A stretch of DNA of 64,000 bases, from assembly GCA_002917075.1 (NCBI GenBank), contig NTMA01000138.1, positions 20,631 through 84,630 on the forward strand, read 5' to 3'. The notes beneath the pieces are model-generated. The model worked only from the letters and a program-made list of their open reading frames with translations. It searched no databases and had not been told where the DNA came from. Each line of letters begins with the position of its first letter. Positions within the stretch are counted from its first letter, which is position 1. The stretch is from Hawksworthiomyces lignivorus. Its lineage: Eukaryota; Ascomycota; Sordariomycetes; Ophiostomatales; Ophiostomataceae. Made by a program: the position numbers and the translations under genes. Below, piece after piece: positions 34,345 through 45,434 of the stretch.

Positions 34345-36431
34345 ATGCCACTAGAAACAGAACCCGGTGTGCGGTCATGGATTAAGCGCGGCCGCACAGG
34401 TTGCTTTACCTGCCGTCGCCGACGCAAGAAGTGCGATGAGCTCAAGCCAGAGTGTGAGTTGTGGGTCTGGCGATGTTGATGATTGCTTAGGCGACTTATC
34501 TTGAAGAGACGTGAACTGACATCTGTTCAGGCATCGGCTGCCTGCGAAGTGGATATGTCTGTGAAGGCTATCCGGCAGCGACACGGTTTCCAGCATCAGG
34601 CACAAAGACAGCGCAGCAACGGGATAGTAGTAATAAATTCTCAGAGGCATCGGTAGCTCCCCGCGATACCGATGCTACTCCTGGTGCAGTCACAGCAGAG
34701 GAAGAAATAGAAGCCAGGGGGGCAGGGCCATCCGAAGTTCCTAATGACTTGGCTTCTGGCGGGGACGAAGTGGTGGACTGGAATTTCCCGAGCAGCGGCC
34801 TTGGCTCAGCTTTTTCTCCAATAGTGACAGCTCTTAATGCAGACCTCTACCTCGTTCCACCGCAGAATATGTGGCAACACAGCAATGCAGCTATTAGTGG
34901 AGGCTTATCGACCGGTCTGTCTCTTTTCAGCGGAACAGACATCATGATGTGGTTACAGCCGCAGCCACCCGGGACGATACAGCTAGCTACAGACATTTCA
35001 CACAGGCAACAGGAAGCAAGTCCTATCCAGGCCGTAAACACGCCAGATCGAGAAGAAATTGAACCCAGCCCACACGTCGAAAATGCAGACACCGCCCCCG
35101 GTCCAGCTGAACGCACTCCGACAGCTGTTATCCCACGTGGTCTGCCGTTCTTAATCAACGGCATCAATACGCCCTCAGAGCAGCGTTTCTTTGTGCACTT
35201 TACCACGATAACATCACGGGTCATGACGGTGGAATCAAATGAGCACAATCCTATTCTGTCCAAGGTCTTGCCATGTAGCTTGCATGACGCAACATTGCAA
35301 AAGGCCATTTTGTGCCTGGGCGCATCGCATCTGCTGAAATTGGCATCCCACCCAGAACTCGGATGGCCAGCACAGAAGGAGAAACTCCTGCGGCGCACGG
35401 AACACGAGCAGGCGAGAAAAATCTCCCTGGCGTTGCAGCGGGGCCAGCAGCCGACTCCACCGGGCGAGCTGGATGCCATCCTTAACTGCTCGCTGCTGCT
35501 GTGCTTGTATGAGATCTCAGAAGGCTCTGGGGACGAGACGTGGCGGATCCACCTCGACGTAGCCCGTGATTTCATTCGAAAGGCCGTCGGCAGCGCCCCC
35601 GCCGGCGCTACACCCGTTTCACCTCCGCAGCCGTCCACGACCTGGGGCGACAGCCTGCAGATCGATGACTTCCTGCTCGAGTTCTTCATGTACCACGACA
35701 TTCTCGCGACGGTGACGGATCGCGGCCGGCGGCCCGTCCTGGAGCCGCTACCGTGGATTGCTCGGCGGCTCCGGCGGAGCCGCCACCGGGGATACATGAT
35801 CGGCTTGGACAACGGCCTATTTGACTTGCTATCGAGGGTAGCCGCCCTGCGGGTTAGGGCCAACAGCATCGGCAGCGAGGCGCCAGCCGGCGACGGCGGC
35901 GTGCTGTACGATGCGCTTGTGCTTTGGGACGAGCTGAACCGCTGGCAGCTGAACCTGGCCGCGGCCAAAGAGACCTGCGCTGCTGACAATATTATCAGCA
36001 TCGACGCCAGTGCTGATGTCGGTGCCAGCCCAGACAAGAACAGCGACCGCGCGCACGCCTGCTCGGCCTACGTGGCAGCGCTGTATGTGTGGCTGTATGC
36101 CATCGTATATCCGCGCGGCATCGCTGACGACAAAGTGCACGAGGTCGTCGCGCAGGGCATTGCGGACATGCAGGCCGTGCGCGGCTCGGGGTGGCTGTCA
36201 CAGCTGCTGTTTCCAACGTTCGTGCTCGGCTGCGCCAGCGTCACCGGCGATGAGCGCGCCCGCTGCTCGGCGCTCTTTGTGCGATTGCACCGCTTCAGCG
36301 GAATGGGAAACGTGCAGCTGGCGTACAGGGTGGTGCAGCTGGCGTGGCAAGAACACGACGCGGGCGTGGCGGATGCATGGGACTGGGTTCAGCAGATGGA
36401 AAAACACGATATTAGCCTGCCGGTGACGTAA
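34345..36431 (+). CDS. Zn2Cys6 transcription factor, likely cluster regulator
   Basis: Nuclear pathway-type regulator. Exon 1 is 34345-34453 and exon 2 34531-36431, with a 77-bp intron falling inside the zinc cluster at Cys37; 669 aa. Zinc ligands are Cys 20, 23, 30, 37, 40, 47 (GCFTCRRRRKKCDELKPEC then IGCLRSGYVC). A Ser/Thr/Pro-rich linker follows, then the fungal-specific transcription factor region from about residue 190 (FVHFTTITSRVMTVE, NPILSKVLP, ALQRGQQPTPPGELDAIL), ending MEKHDISLPVT. This is the C6 'fungal-specific TF domain 2' style of regulator. It sits between the demethylase-like gene and the amine oxidase, so control of that cluster is the natural inference. Confidence 0.92.
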
Positions 36432-36598
36432 GGACAAATAATATGAACGAGAATTTATGCACTCCATTATATAACATGGAGAATAAAGCTGAGATATTAG
36501 CGGAGCCTTTTGGTTTTATGATGCAATTAAAACCGAACTCTATGGTAACATATGCAACTATCTTCAATGGCGTTTTTTTTTTTTTTTTGCATAACACA

Positions 36599-38798
36599 TC
36601 ACAGCCTTGCCTTCCCATCGCAGCAACTGCTCTCCTCTGAGATGCTCTCGACAAGAACCGATTTGTTCTTGGATTGTCTAGAGACTTGTCAGCAAAAAAA
36701 AAAAGAGAACTAGTGACGGCTGATGATGATTCAAAATAGTATACATACGTTGACGGCGGGACATCCAGAGCCGGATTCTTGATAAAGAAATTCGTTGGCT
36801 TGAAGCCAACCTTGACAATATCGACAGGCCTAATTCACACACTCAGCATACTTGAAATTTGTTATGTGAATGTGCCACAGATCTATTGTACTTACATAAC
36901 GGGAAAGTCTTCAATCCGTGGAACGTGTTGAATGCCAAACTGCACCCAGACGACAATGTCTTCGTCGGTGATATCATCACAACGGTTAGCCCATTTGCGT
37001 ACGCCAGCTGTTCGCTCGTTCTGATTTGTGTACTGGCCACCTGCAAACAGCTCTCGTTCATTGTACTTTGTCACATAGATGGCATGGTCACCGAAGCTGG
37101 AATAGTAGAAGACTAGTCAAAATACCAGACAACAAGAAAAGAAGAAAAGAGGAGACAAGCTCGGACATACTCGGCTCGTTTGTAGGCATAGCTGTCTTTG
37201 TGGGCCATGAGTGGCTGCACAGGCGGCAGGTGGATCCTGTAAGCGACATTGAGGCCGTTGACAGGATTTTGGCGGCGCGGATTGTCAATCAGATACGTGC
37301 GGCCGACCTTTGCGTCGAGGTCGTAGCCGCCTGTCTGCTCGACGACGCTGCGCCGGGCAATGTAGCCGGTGCCCAGCGGGTTGGTGTGCTGGTCGAGCGG
37401 CAGAGGGTGCGTCTCCTCACACACGAGGCGGTTGCGGGCGTCGCCGTCGAGCTCCGGGTCGATGCGCAGCGACAGGATGTGCTGGTGGTAGGCGGCCAGC
37501 ACGCCGTCGTGAACGACGGTGCCCCAGGGCACGCGGACGCCCGGGTCGATGGGCTGGGTGGACAGGATGCCGGTGGCGCGCACCTCGTACTCCATCTGCC
37601 CGGTCTGGTCGAAGACGTAGGCCAGGATGTACTCGTAGTTGGACACGGTGATGATGCTCTGGACCACCAGCTCGCGGCGCCGCACCACGGCCGCGCGCAG
37701 CGTGCGGTAGTTGGTGTGCTTCCACAGCAAGCCGGCGTCCTGCTCGTGGATGCACACGGCATTGGGCCGACGCAGCGGTCGGCCCTCCACGTCGGCGATC
37801 AGCCCGTCCACGTACGCGATGGCGCCCAGGCAGTCGCAGCCCAGCTGCAGGTCGTTGGCCATCAGCCCCGCGCCCGTGTCGCCCAGGTCGAACGCCTGCT
37901 TCTTGTTGTACGGCGGACGCGGGTCGCTGTACGGCACCGTCATGTCGCTCAGCGACACCCGGTAGAACACAGGCCGCCCGTCGTACGCCACCTCGTGCAG
38001 CACCACGCCCTCGCGGAAGTTGAACGACAGACGCATCTCCCACTTCTGCCACCGCAGCACCTTGCCATCCAGGTGGAACGATGCGCCCTGCGGCTGCACT
38101 ACCACCAAGTCCTTGAGGTCCGTCCGCAGCGGGCCGTTCTCCTCCGGCACGTACTCGTTGGGCGCGATGTCCCGCCGCACCGGCTCCGTCTCCCGCGTGC
38201 AGAAGTCGGCCCCGGTCGGCATGTGCTCGATGCGCACGACCTGCATCGTCACCGTGTCGAAGACGGGCGAGAAGCTAAGCGGAAACGCGTAGTGGTTGCT
38301 GTCCACCTGGCTGCTGTTGTTGGGGTCGCGCATGTACATGAAGCACTGGTACGACCGGTGCGCCGTCACGCCGTCGGCGCCCCAGATCCACGGGTCGCAC
38401 ACGACCACGGCGCCCGCAGGAAGCTGAAGCTTCGCAATCTCCGCCTGGACGCTTGGGTCGGCCAGCGTCAGCTTCTCGACTTCGAGTACCTCCGCGTCGT
38501 CACAGGGGCCGTGGAAGCCCGCCGGCACCTCTGCATAGTGCTCCGTTGCTGAAGTACTGAGGTTGAGGATGGCCTCGAACAAGTGCGTCGCGCCAACTAG
38601 ATAATAGTTGACCCAAGCCTTGCGTGCCGGGACGATGCCTCCACTACGGAACAGTCGAATCTCGCTTTTGGACGGCTCCAGCAGTGTAATACCCTTGAAG
38701 CGCAACTTCGTGCCTGGCTGGTGGCGCTTTCTGATCAACCGTACCGCAGCAGTGATTTCGTCTGCAGTCAAGTCCGCAAAGGGGTGTAGGGAGGCCAT
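36599..38798 (-). CDS. copper amine oxidase (primary-amine oxidase)
   Basis: Oxidises primary amines to aldehyde, ammonia and hydrogen peroxide using topaquinone and copper. Exons: 38798-37171, 37096-36896, 36829-36749, 36677-36599; 662 aa, the usual fungal length. The cofactor Tyr is in the SNYEYILAY block (residue about 387). Copper ligands are the His-x-His in YHQHILSLRI (about 440) and the His in FGIQHVPRIEDFPVM. The active-site base region is AFDLGDTGAG. The C-terminus has a CC pair. The ATG at 38798 (MASLHPFADLT) is preferred over upstream in-frame non-ATG codons. It probably lies in the peroxisome or cytosol, though no clear targeting signal is seen. It is divergent from an amine/amino-acid permease (582 bp). 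Methylamine is one possible substrate. Confidence 0.95.
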
Positions 38799-39380
38799 TG
38801 TCGTAAATCGTATTCGGAATTGCCAAGTCTGCCAAAGGTTGGTAAACCTGATGAAGCTGGCAGGATTGCACAAGATTGATCGCTCAGTTATCGGTAAATT
38901 AGATGAATTGAATATAAGCTTTATCATATCAATAGTGGATATTATTTATGCGTACCCCATGTGAACGGATTCGGGCAGTGAAGCAGTGTCTTATCGACAC
39001 TTCAGTGTCAAGCAATTCATTGCCGTTTGCGGTAACACGCCCTCCTGCTGGGAGCGCTCGAAGCGCTTGAACCGCTAGTGCCTACATATGCGCCTATGCC
39101 GTGTCTACGAAGACATAACCGTTAGTGCAGCTTTAGTATAGCTATCGGTTACATAGCAGCGTTAGTTTGTCAGAGCTATGATGATGAAGCCCTTGTACGG
39201 CGATAAGAGTTCTGTGTTATCAGACATCTCTTGGTTTCGTTCCGGTGATAAGACCAAATCACGGCTGGTTAGACATATGTGACAGGTCTGCGGCAAGGTA
39301 AATATCGCCGTGAGCTGCCCTGCTTGACGGTCATGCAATATGGTCCTCAGGTTTGAAATACGTTGCATCATACAGAGACC
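38799..39380. promoter_or_regulatory. divergent promoter: amine oxidase / permease
   Basis: A 582-bp shared region between two start codons, implying co-regulation. GATA words occur (for example AGATAG-like near 38945 and TTATCG near 38990), consistent with nitrogen control, but such words are common by chance. Confidence 0.5.
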
Positions 39381-41745
39381 ATGGCTGTTGAAAAGACTAA
39401 TCTGTCATCGACTGAGGCATCTGGTCGGAATTCCATTGAACACGGGGACGTTGTCGTGGACGCGGATGATGATCGGCTGGTGCGAATTGGATATAAACCT
39501 GTAAGTATAGCGCAATACCGGCAGGAATAGAATCACAGAGTGGAAGTCTCTGCTGCCGCCGTTAGCAAAATCACACGCTGACCAGAAAGGAATTCCGTCG
39601 CGAGTTTACGCGATGGAGCACACTGTCCTATGCCATCTCGATTATGGGTGTCCTTGGGTCTGGTATGGCACTTGAATACAATAGCTTTACATAACAAATC
39701 TCTTAAATAACTAACCCACAGTCCCTGCCACTTGGTCCACGCCGCTGGGTTCAGGCGGTCCCGCCACAGCCATTTGGACTTGGTTCTCTGGCTCTTTCTT
39801 CTCGTTGTGCATCGCACTATCCAGTAAGTGTTACATTACTTTCGAGAATCAACAGCCTTGTCTTCTAATGTATGTAGTTGCCGAACTCGTCTCAGCCTAC
39901 CCAACATCTGGTGGCATTTATTTCATTACCAAACATGTGTTTCCTGAAAAAGACGTACCCATAGCCGCATGGATCATCGGCTGGTCAAATTTCCTTGGCC
40001 AGTAAGTTGAGAACCTCATATTGTTCAGATCTTAAAGTAAGCGTGTCGTGTCTAACTGAGGTGTAGAACTGCTGGTGTCGGTGAGTTGAATGACCCTAGT
40101 TCTTAAGAGTCACTGGGCCCTTTCTATTTTTCTGTTTTAGCATCCTAATGTTCTCTAGCGAGCGTGGGTTACTCTGTTGCGCAGATGGTGAGCAGAGCTC
40201 AAGTCCGAAAAAATACCCCATATAGGACATCAATTCCAAAAAACTGACATTGACTTTGTACAGCTCCTAGCTGCAGTTTCAATGGGCTCGGTCCAGGAAG
40301 ATGGTACCTTTACTTACACCCCGTAAGTGTGTCAATGCATAACATAGTCATTAAACCTACGGGATTGTCTAACAATAGTAAAATAATAACAGTACTGCTG
40401 TGAACACCGTTTCCGTCAGTATCGGTGTCCTTGTGTGTCATGGAATTATCTGCTCGTTGCCGTCACGCCGACTTAGCGATCTAATCCGATGGTTTGCGCC
40501 GATCAACAGTAAGTTCGATAACCAGGTCAACTTTTGCTCTACAGTCGTATCTGCTTTCACCCATACACTAACAAACATTCTTCTATGTCAGTCGTTGGAA
40601 CTGTTGCCATTGTTATTGCCCTTCTTGTCCTACTGCCCAACAAACCACCAGCCCGTCAAGTGCTTGGGGATGTCATCGACAACTCCGGCTGGAACAGCAA
40701 GGGATTTTCCTTCTTGATCGGCTATCTGTCCGTGGCTTGGACAATGACAGACTGTAGGTTGTCCACTGCCAGAAAGTTTACGACGCATTTTCCATGCTTA
40801 TGTAGAAGATGCTAACCAGCAGACGACGCAACGGCTCATCTATCGGAGGAACTACATAATTCGGCTATTAATGGTCCTATCGCTATCTTTCAAGCCGTGC
40901 TGGTGACATGGGTGTTCGGCTGGATATTCAATGTCGCTCTAGGTTTTGGCGTAGACAACCTGGATGATACACTGTCCACACCTATGGGTAATCCTGCGGC
41001 ACAAGTCTTTTTCAAGGCAGGTGGCCGCCGTGGTGGTATCGCCATGTGGGTGTGGCCGGTTGTGATCCAATTTTTTACAGGTAAGACATGAATTTCACCA
41101 TCTCGACTTGGCCGCTAATCTCTTCCCTCACTTCAATCTTTTCTACCTCCCACTGACCTATCTAGGCATCACAGCAATGCTTTCAGACACGCGGACCTGC
41201 TTCGCCCTTGCGCGCGACGAAGCCCTACCATTTTCAAGCATCCTCCGAAAAATGAATGGCTACACGCAGACGCCCCTTTATAGCGTATGGGCTGTGGTCC
41301 TCTTCTGCTGCTTTCTTAATCTCATCGCCCTTGGCAGCACACAGACTATTAACGGCATCTTTGGCGTTACGGCTCCAGCAATGGACCTCAGTTATATCGC
41401 TGTCATTGCCGCACGCATTTACTACCGCAAGACATATCCCATTACCCCCGGCCCCTTTGTGCTCGGCCGCTGGCAACTGCCTATCAACATTATCGCCATT
41501 GTGTGGTCCATCGTTATTTCGGTCATCCTCATCTTCCCCACTGCCTACCCTGTGACAGCGGTAAACATGAACTACGCCGTTGTTGTAGCCGCCTTTATTT
41601 TTGTCTTTGCACTCTCTTGGTGGTACATCGGCGCACGGAGGTCCGTAACTATATGTGCCCTATATATGTCATTGCACGAGATTAGTGTTAAAGTTACTAA
41701 CCATCCTACAGATACTACACTGGTCCTCGCGTGGGAAGGCACTGA
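39381..41745 (+). CDS. APC-superfamily amino acid/choline/GABA permease
   Basis: Plasma-membrane importer of amino acids or amines (ACT family, UGA4/HNM1-like). Twelve exons: 39381-39500, 39590-39662, 39722-39823, 39878-40001, 40067-40080, 40159-40187, 40264-40322, 40393-40508, 40592-40753, 40823-41080, 41166-41640, 41712-41745; 521 aa in frame throughout. Marks: the LSYAISIMGVLGSVPATW helix, GGPATAIWTWF, the AELVSAYPTSGGIYF family signature, WIIGWSNFLGQ, and TRTCFALARDEALPFS. Ten to twelve membrane spans are expected. Exon 5 is 14 nt and exon 6 is 29 nt, unusually fragmented. It is divergent from the amine oxidase, so the likely cargo is an amine or amino compound fed to it. Start MAVEKTNLSS. 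Confidence 0.92.
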
Positions 41746-42449
41746 AAATACAATGAATGGCTCCTCCGTAAAAGCTTCACGATATCCTGTGCATCTTGTA
41801 ACTTATAGCTAGCTTCATACAAGTTGTATCACATAGGTCATGGACGACATTCTGGTTTTAGGTTTTATTCAATACCGCACCAACAAAAAGGTGCCACGAA
41901 TTAGGAATACATTGTGATAGAATACACCGATCAAGAGAAAATTACAGCCCATATCAAACATCACTTCCCGCAGTTGAATAGTTATTATAAGTGACATTGA
42001 CTCTACCAATATCCCTCATGTGAAATTCTAGTCATATATTTCCATTGTTAGTTGAAACATCTCCGCTAGAACCAAGCCAGTTGTTTGGTCTTATAGTAAC
42101 AAGTTACATTATATCAAGTGAGGATATAGCTTCTAAAAGTCTTCTTTAAGAAGCCAAGTCGTAACTGCACAAATACTATTATTTATAAAAATGATTATCG
42201 AGGAGTAGCAGTTTCTTTATAATGTTTGGACTGTGAGATGTAAATAGCGTCGTAATTACACTTTAATGAAAGTTATTTTCTTCACATGTAGGCGATTTTC
42301 TTAAATAGGTAATTTTTGTACAGATTTCCAAAAAAAAAAAAAAAAAAAAAAAAAACAAAAAAAAACAGACTTCCTGTTACAAATAATACACAACGAAAAA
42401 AAGAAAAAAAAACTATTAAAATAAAATAAAACAAAAATTATTAAAGCAT

Positions 42450-42492
<43 letters not shown>

Positions 42493-42581
42493 TATTACAG
42501 TACAAATAGTAAAAGTACTATTATACAAATAGCAGTACTCTAAATCAATCAAATAACACGAAGCAGTTATTAAGCATGTAC
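41746..42581. other. intergenic region with microsatellites
   Basis: No gene. It contains a long poly(A)/A-rich tract at about 42329-42366 and an AT dinucleotide repeat at about 42452-42490. The K/F-rich frame there is low-complexity. Confidence 0.7.
42452..42490. repeat. AT-dinucleotide microsatellite
   Basis: Uninterrupted AT repeats of roughly 30 bp within an A-rich tract, next to a long poly(A) at 42329-42366. Confidence 0.8.
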
Positions 42582-43869
42582 TTACTCCCTATTGAGCTTG
42601 ATTGTGTTAAACATTCTTTTTCCGTGTCTCATCAAGTCTATATTGATTTCGAGAACTTCAAAGGCTCGGTCGGTATAGTTGTGAACTAAACCACTAAGAT
42701 GCGGTGTGATAATGATATTGGGAGTTTGCCAAAGAGGATGGTCTGACGGCAGGGGTTCGGGTTCGGCGACATCGAGAGCTGCACCTCGTAATTTGCCCGC
42801 GTCTAGCGCTGCAGTGAGTGCTGTTTGATCTATGATAGCACCGCGGGAGATGTTGCTAACGAAGGCCTGTCGACGAACGAGCACGTCAAATTCCTCCGCG
42901 GACAGAAGATGCCTCGTGTTCTCTCTGTGGACCGATGTTACCCATCAGCGAACATCCTGCCTCATTCGGTACATCACTGATGCTGAACTTACGTCAAAGG
43001 CAGAGAGATAACGAGTATGTTAAGATCCTGGGCCAAGAAGTTCCGAACCGAAGCTCTGTCTTAGCCGCTGTACCACTCACTCGGAATTAGGCTATCCGGA
43101 TCTCCTGTTCCCGGGATGGTGTACCCAGCGCTTTTTTTTTTTCGGGCGTCTGTCTCTGTGTAGGCGTAAATACGATCACGTCCATGCCAATTGCTTTTGC
43201 AACACGGCCGACTATTACGCTTAAGTATTAAATAATAGCCTTTCTCGATCCGCGTCTGCTCTACCCAGGAAGAATTTGGAGTGTATACGCACCCTGACGC
43301 CCTATGCTGCCACAGCCAAGTATTCCAATTCTTTGGTTGGTCATATCTACAACGCCCCGGAAGCCGTCGTGGCTGCCCCACACATGGCGTTTTTGCAACT
43401 CATAGAGGTCGTTATAGCGATGTGCGTGGACCAATGCTGTCATGATGACCCATTCGGCAATCTGAGGGCCATGGATGCCACTTGATGTGGTAAGAGTAAC
43501 GGAGGATTCTTTGATAAAAGGATGGTTTGCAATATGATCAGCCCCTGAACAGCAGAGATGGACGTGTCTCAAGTTTGGGGCATCCGTAACCGTAGAAGGC
43601 AGTGCCCATAACGTGACTAGAGTTGTTACATCTCTAAAAATATCTAGATATTCTACACTCAATTAGTGCTGGGTTTTCCTTCCGCGATGCGATGATACCA
43701 TACCTCTTGGTAGCTTAGCAGCGGCGGTGAACCCGTCATCGCTGTTGCCTGCTGATATGAAAGTAACTTCGATGTCGGGGAACTTCCTTCGCAGGTGGTC
43801 AACCACCAGTATAGGTTCGGGGTATGGAAGGATGCATAAAATGCGTTCCTCGGCAGCGTTTTTCGACAT
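42582..43869 (-). pseudogene. D-isomer-specific 2-hydroxyacid dehydrogenase, broken
   Basis: NAD-dependent dehydrogenase of 2-hydroxy/2-oxo acids. Exons by frame: 43869-43704, 43652-43293, 43211-42993, 42924-42582. Marks: start MSKNAAEERILCILPYPEP; the Rossmann GILGCGSIGRQ split by intron 2 from VGRVAKAIGMDV; catalytic Arg in SNISRGAIID; Glu in DVAEPEPLP; His in ITPHLSG. Two lesions fall in exon 3. An 11-base A run (T on the plus strand, 43132-43142) puts the following block (GTGDPDSLIPSEWYSG) out of frame, and a TAA directly follows that block where homologous sequence continues (RNFLAQDLNILVISLPL). Everything else is well conserved, so decay is recent, or the run length is a sequencing error combined with a true stop. 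Divergent from the aldolase gene. Confidence 0.8.
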
Positions 43870-44552
43870 TTTTGCGTGTACGATGATTCTCACATTAGAT
43901 TGTGCGCGACCCACAAGCGAGTCCTTCCCTTCACTATCTCTGAGTTGTCGAAGCCACGCATATATTTGTGGAAAGCTACCCGAGCAACTTGAGACACGAG
44001 GGATAGTTACAGGCTCTATACGTACTGAGAAGACTGGTGTCATGTTAGCAGTGTTGACGAATCATATTAGAGGATTTTTCTTCTTTCCTGACCTAAATCC
44101 CGAAACCCCGAAGCATCCAAAATCTAATGACAAGAAAGTGGAGGAAAACCGGTTGATAACAACGCTAACCAGTAAAACGCGGGGAAAGTCGAGATTGTTA
44201 CATGGTTGCTTCGCCTGTATCCACTTGGTTACATGATTCATGTTCCTTGCCTAAGGAGCACGCTAAAGGAAACAGAAATCCTAACTTGGAAACCTTGTCA
44301 TATGATAGTAGTTCCATATGATTTCATGACTCAGTGTTGAGTTTGTAGGCATAGGCAATATTGCGAAAGACCATGGTTTCGGACATGGCTGAGATTCCAC
44401 TTGTGGAGTTTTTGTAATTATTTGAATATAATAATTGTGCCAGTCTAAGGTGCATGACGAACTAAAAATTAAGAACCAACCCAGAATCCACACGAAATCA
44501 TTATCGAAATCATTATCGAAATCAAAGACTTGAATAAAAGTGGTTAATAAAA
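43870..44552. promoter_or_regulatory. divergent promoter: hydroxyacid dehydrogenase / aldolase
   Basis: A 683-bp shared upstream region. Near 44490-44525 is a short tandem repeat of a GAAATCATTATC-like unit. No coding frame is supported. Confidence 0.5.
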
Positions 44553-45434
44553 ATGGCAACAACCACGCAGACTAATACGACAGCGTTCTCTTTGATCGCC
44601 TCTCAGAATGGACTGCAGGCAACGGACCTTTCCGAGCAAAAGGCGGAGCAGGGCGGGCAGGAGGTTGAGCTGCAGATGATTCCCTCTCCCCCAGCGTTCA
44701 GCAACAAGTTTGAAGAGCGCGAATATTTGAAAGGGCGGCTCACTCTTGCTTTTCGCCTTTTCGGAAAATTCGGTTTCGACGAAGGCGTTGCGGGCCACAT
44801 TACCCTGCGTGATCCTGTGCGGCCGGATCACTTCTGGGTTAACCCACTTGGCCGTGCCTTTAGCCAGATGCGGCGCTCTGACTTGATCCTCGTAAACGGC
44901 AATGGCGAGGTTGTCGACGGCGGCTCCAACCGGCTTCTTAATCGCGCCGCCTACATGATCCACCACTCTATCCACACGGCGCGGCCCGACATTAACTGCG
45001 CGGCGCATTCCCATAGTCTCTATGGCAGGGCTTTCTGCACTCTAGGCAAGCCCATTGACATGATCACGCAGGATAGCTGTGCCTTCTACAAGAGTGTTGC
45101 CGTGTACCAGCAGTTCAATGGCGTCGTGCTAGCAAAAGACGAGGGAGCCAACATTGCCCATGCGCTAGGGTCCGGGAAGGCATGTCTCCTGCAGAATCAC
45201 GGCCTTTTGACGGTCGGCGAGACTGTCGAAGCAGCCATTTTCTGGTTCGCGTCGATGGAAAAATGCTGCAAGGTTCAGCTGCTGGCCGAAGCGGCGGGCG
45301 AGACCAAGAAGATCAACGAGGAAGATGCGGAGTTCACCTTCAAAAGCGTGGGAACGCCAGGAGTCGGCTGGTTCAGTGCTCAGCCCATGTTCGATGTTCT
45401 GATCGAGGAAGTCGGCGATGCGTACCTGCAGTGA
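44553..45434 (+). CDS. class II aldolase/adducin family protein
   Basis: Intronless 293-aa protein of the zinc-dependent class II aldolase/adducin fold, members of which cleave or decarboxylate sugar phosphates and hydroxyacids. Metal ligands are visible: His-x-His in INCAAHSHSLYGRAF and His in CLLQNHGLLTVGE; GVAGHITLRDP is the N-terminal substrate-loop block, followed by FWVNPLGRAFSQM. The fungal-type extension at the N-terminus (about 50 residues, Thr/Gln-rich then EQGGQEVELQM) is usual for this subgroup. The ATG at 44553 gives the standard length. It is divergent from a 2-hydroxyacid dehydrogenase, a pairing that would suit processing of a 2-hydroxy/2-oxo acid and its C-C cleavage (inference). 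Confidence 0.92.
   Translation: MATTTQTNTTAFSLIASQNGLQATDLSEQKAEQGGQEVELQMIPSPPAFSNKFEEREYLKGRLTLAFRLFGKFGFDEGVAGHITLRDPVRPDHFWVNPLGRAFSQMRRSDLILVNGNGEVVDGGSNRLLNRAAYMIHHSIHTARPDINCAAHSHSLYGRAFCTLGKPIDMITQDSCAFYKSVAVYQQFNGVVLAKDEGANIAHALGSGKACLLQNHGLLTVGETVEAAIFWFASMEKCCKVQLLAEAAGETKKINEEDAEFTFKSVGTPGVGWFSAQPMFDVLIEEVGDAYLQ

Noticed and set aside
34847..36037. Minus-strand 396-codon frame
   Set aside because: Shadow of the Zn2Cys6 regulator at 34345-36431; no domain, Ser/Arg-rich as expected for an antisense frame.
37026..38552. Plus-strand 508-codon frame
   Set aside because: It is the complement of the copper amine oxidase coding region; its Val/His/Arg-rich composition is the usual shadow of a GC-rich gene.
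42301..42552. 83-codon frame rich in Phe, Tyr and Ile
   Set aside because: Translation of poly(A) and AT microsatellite sequence.
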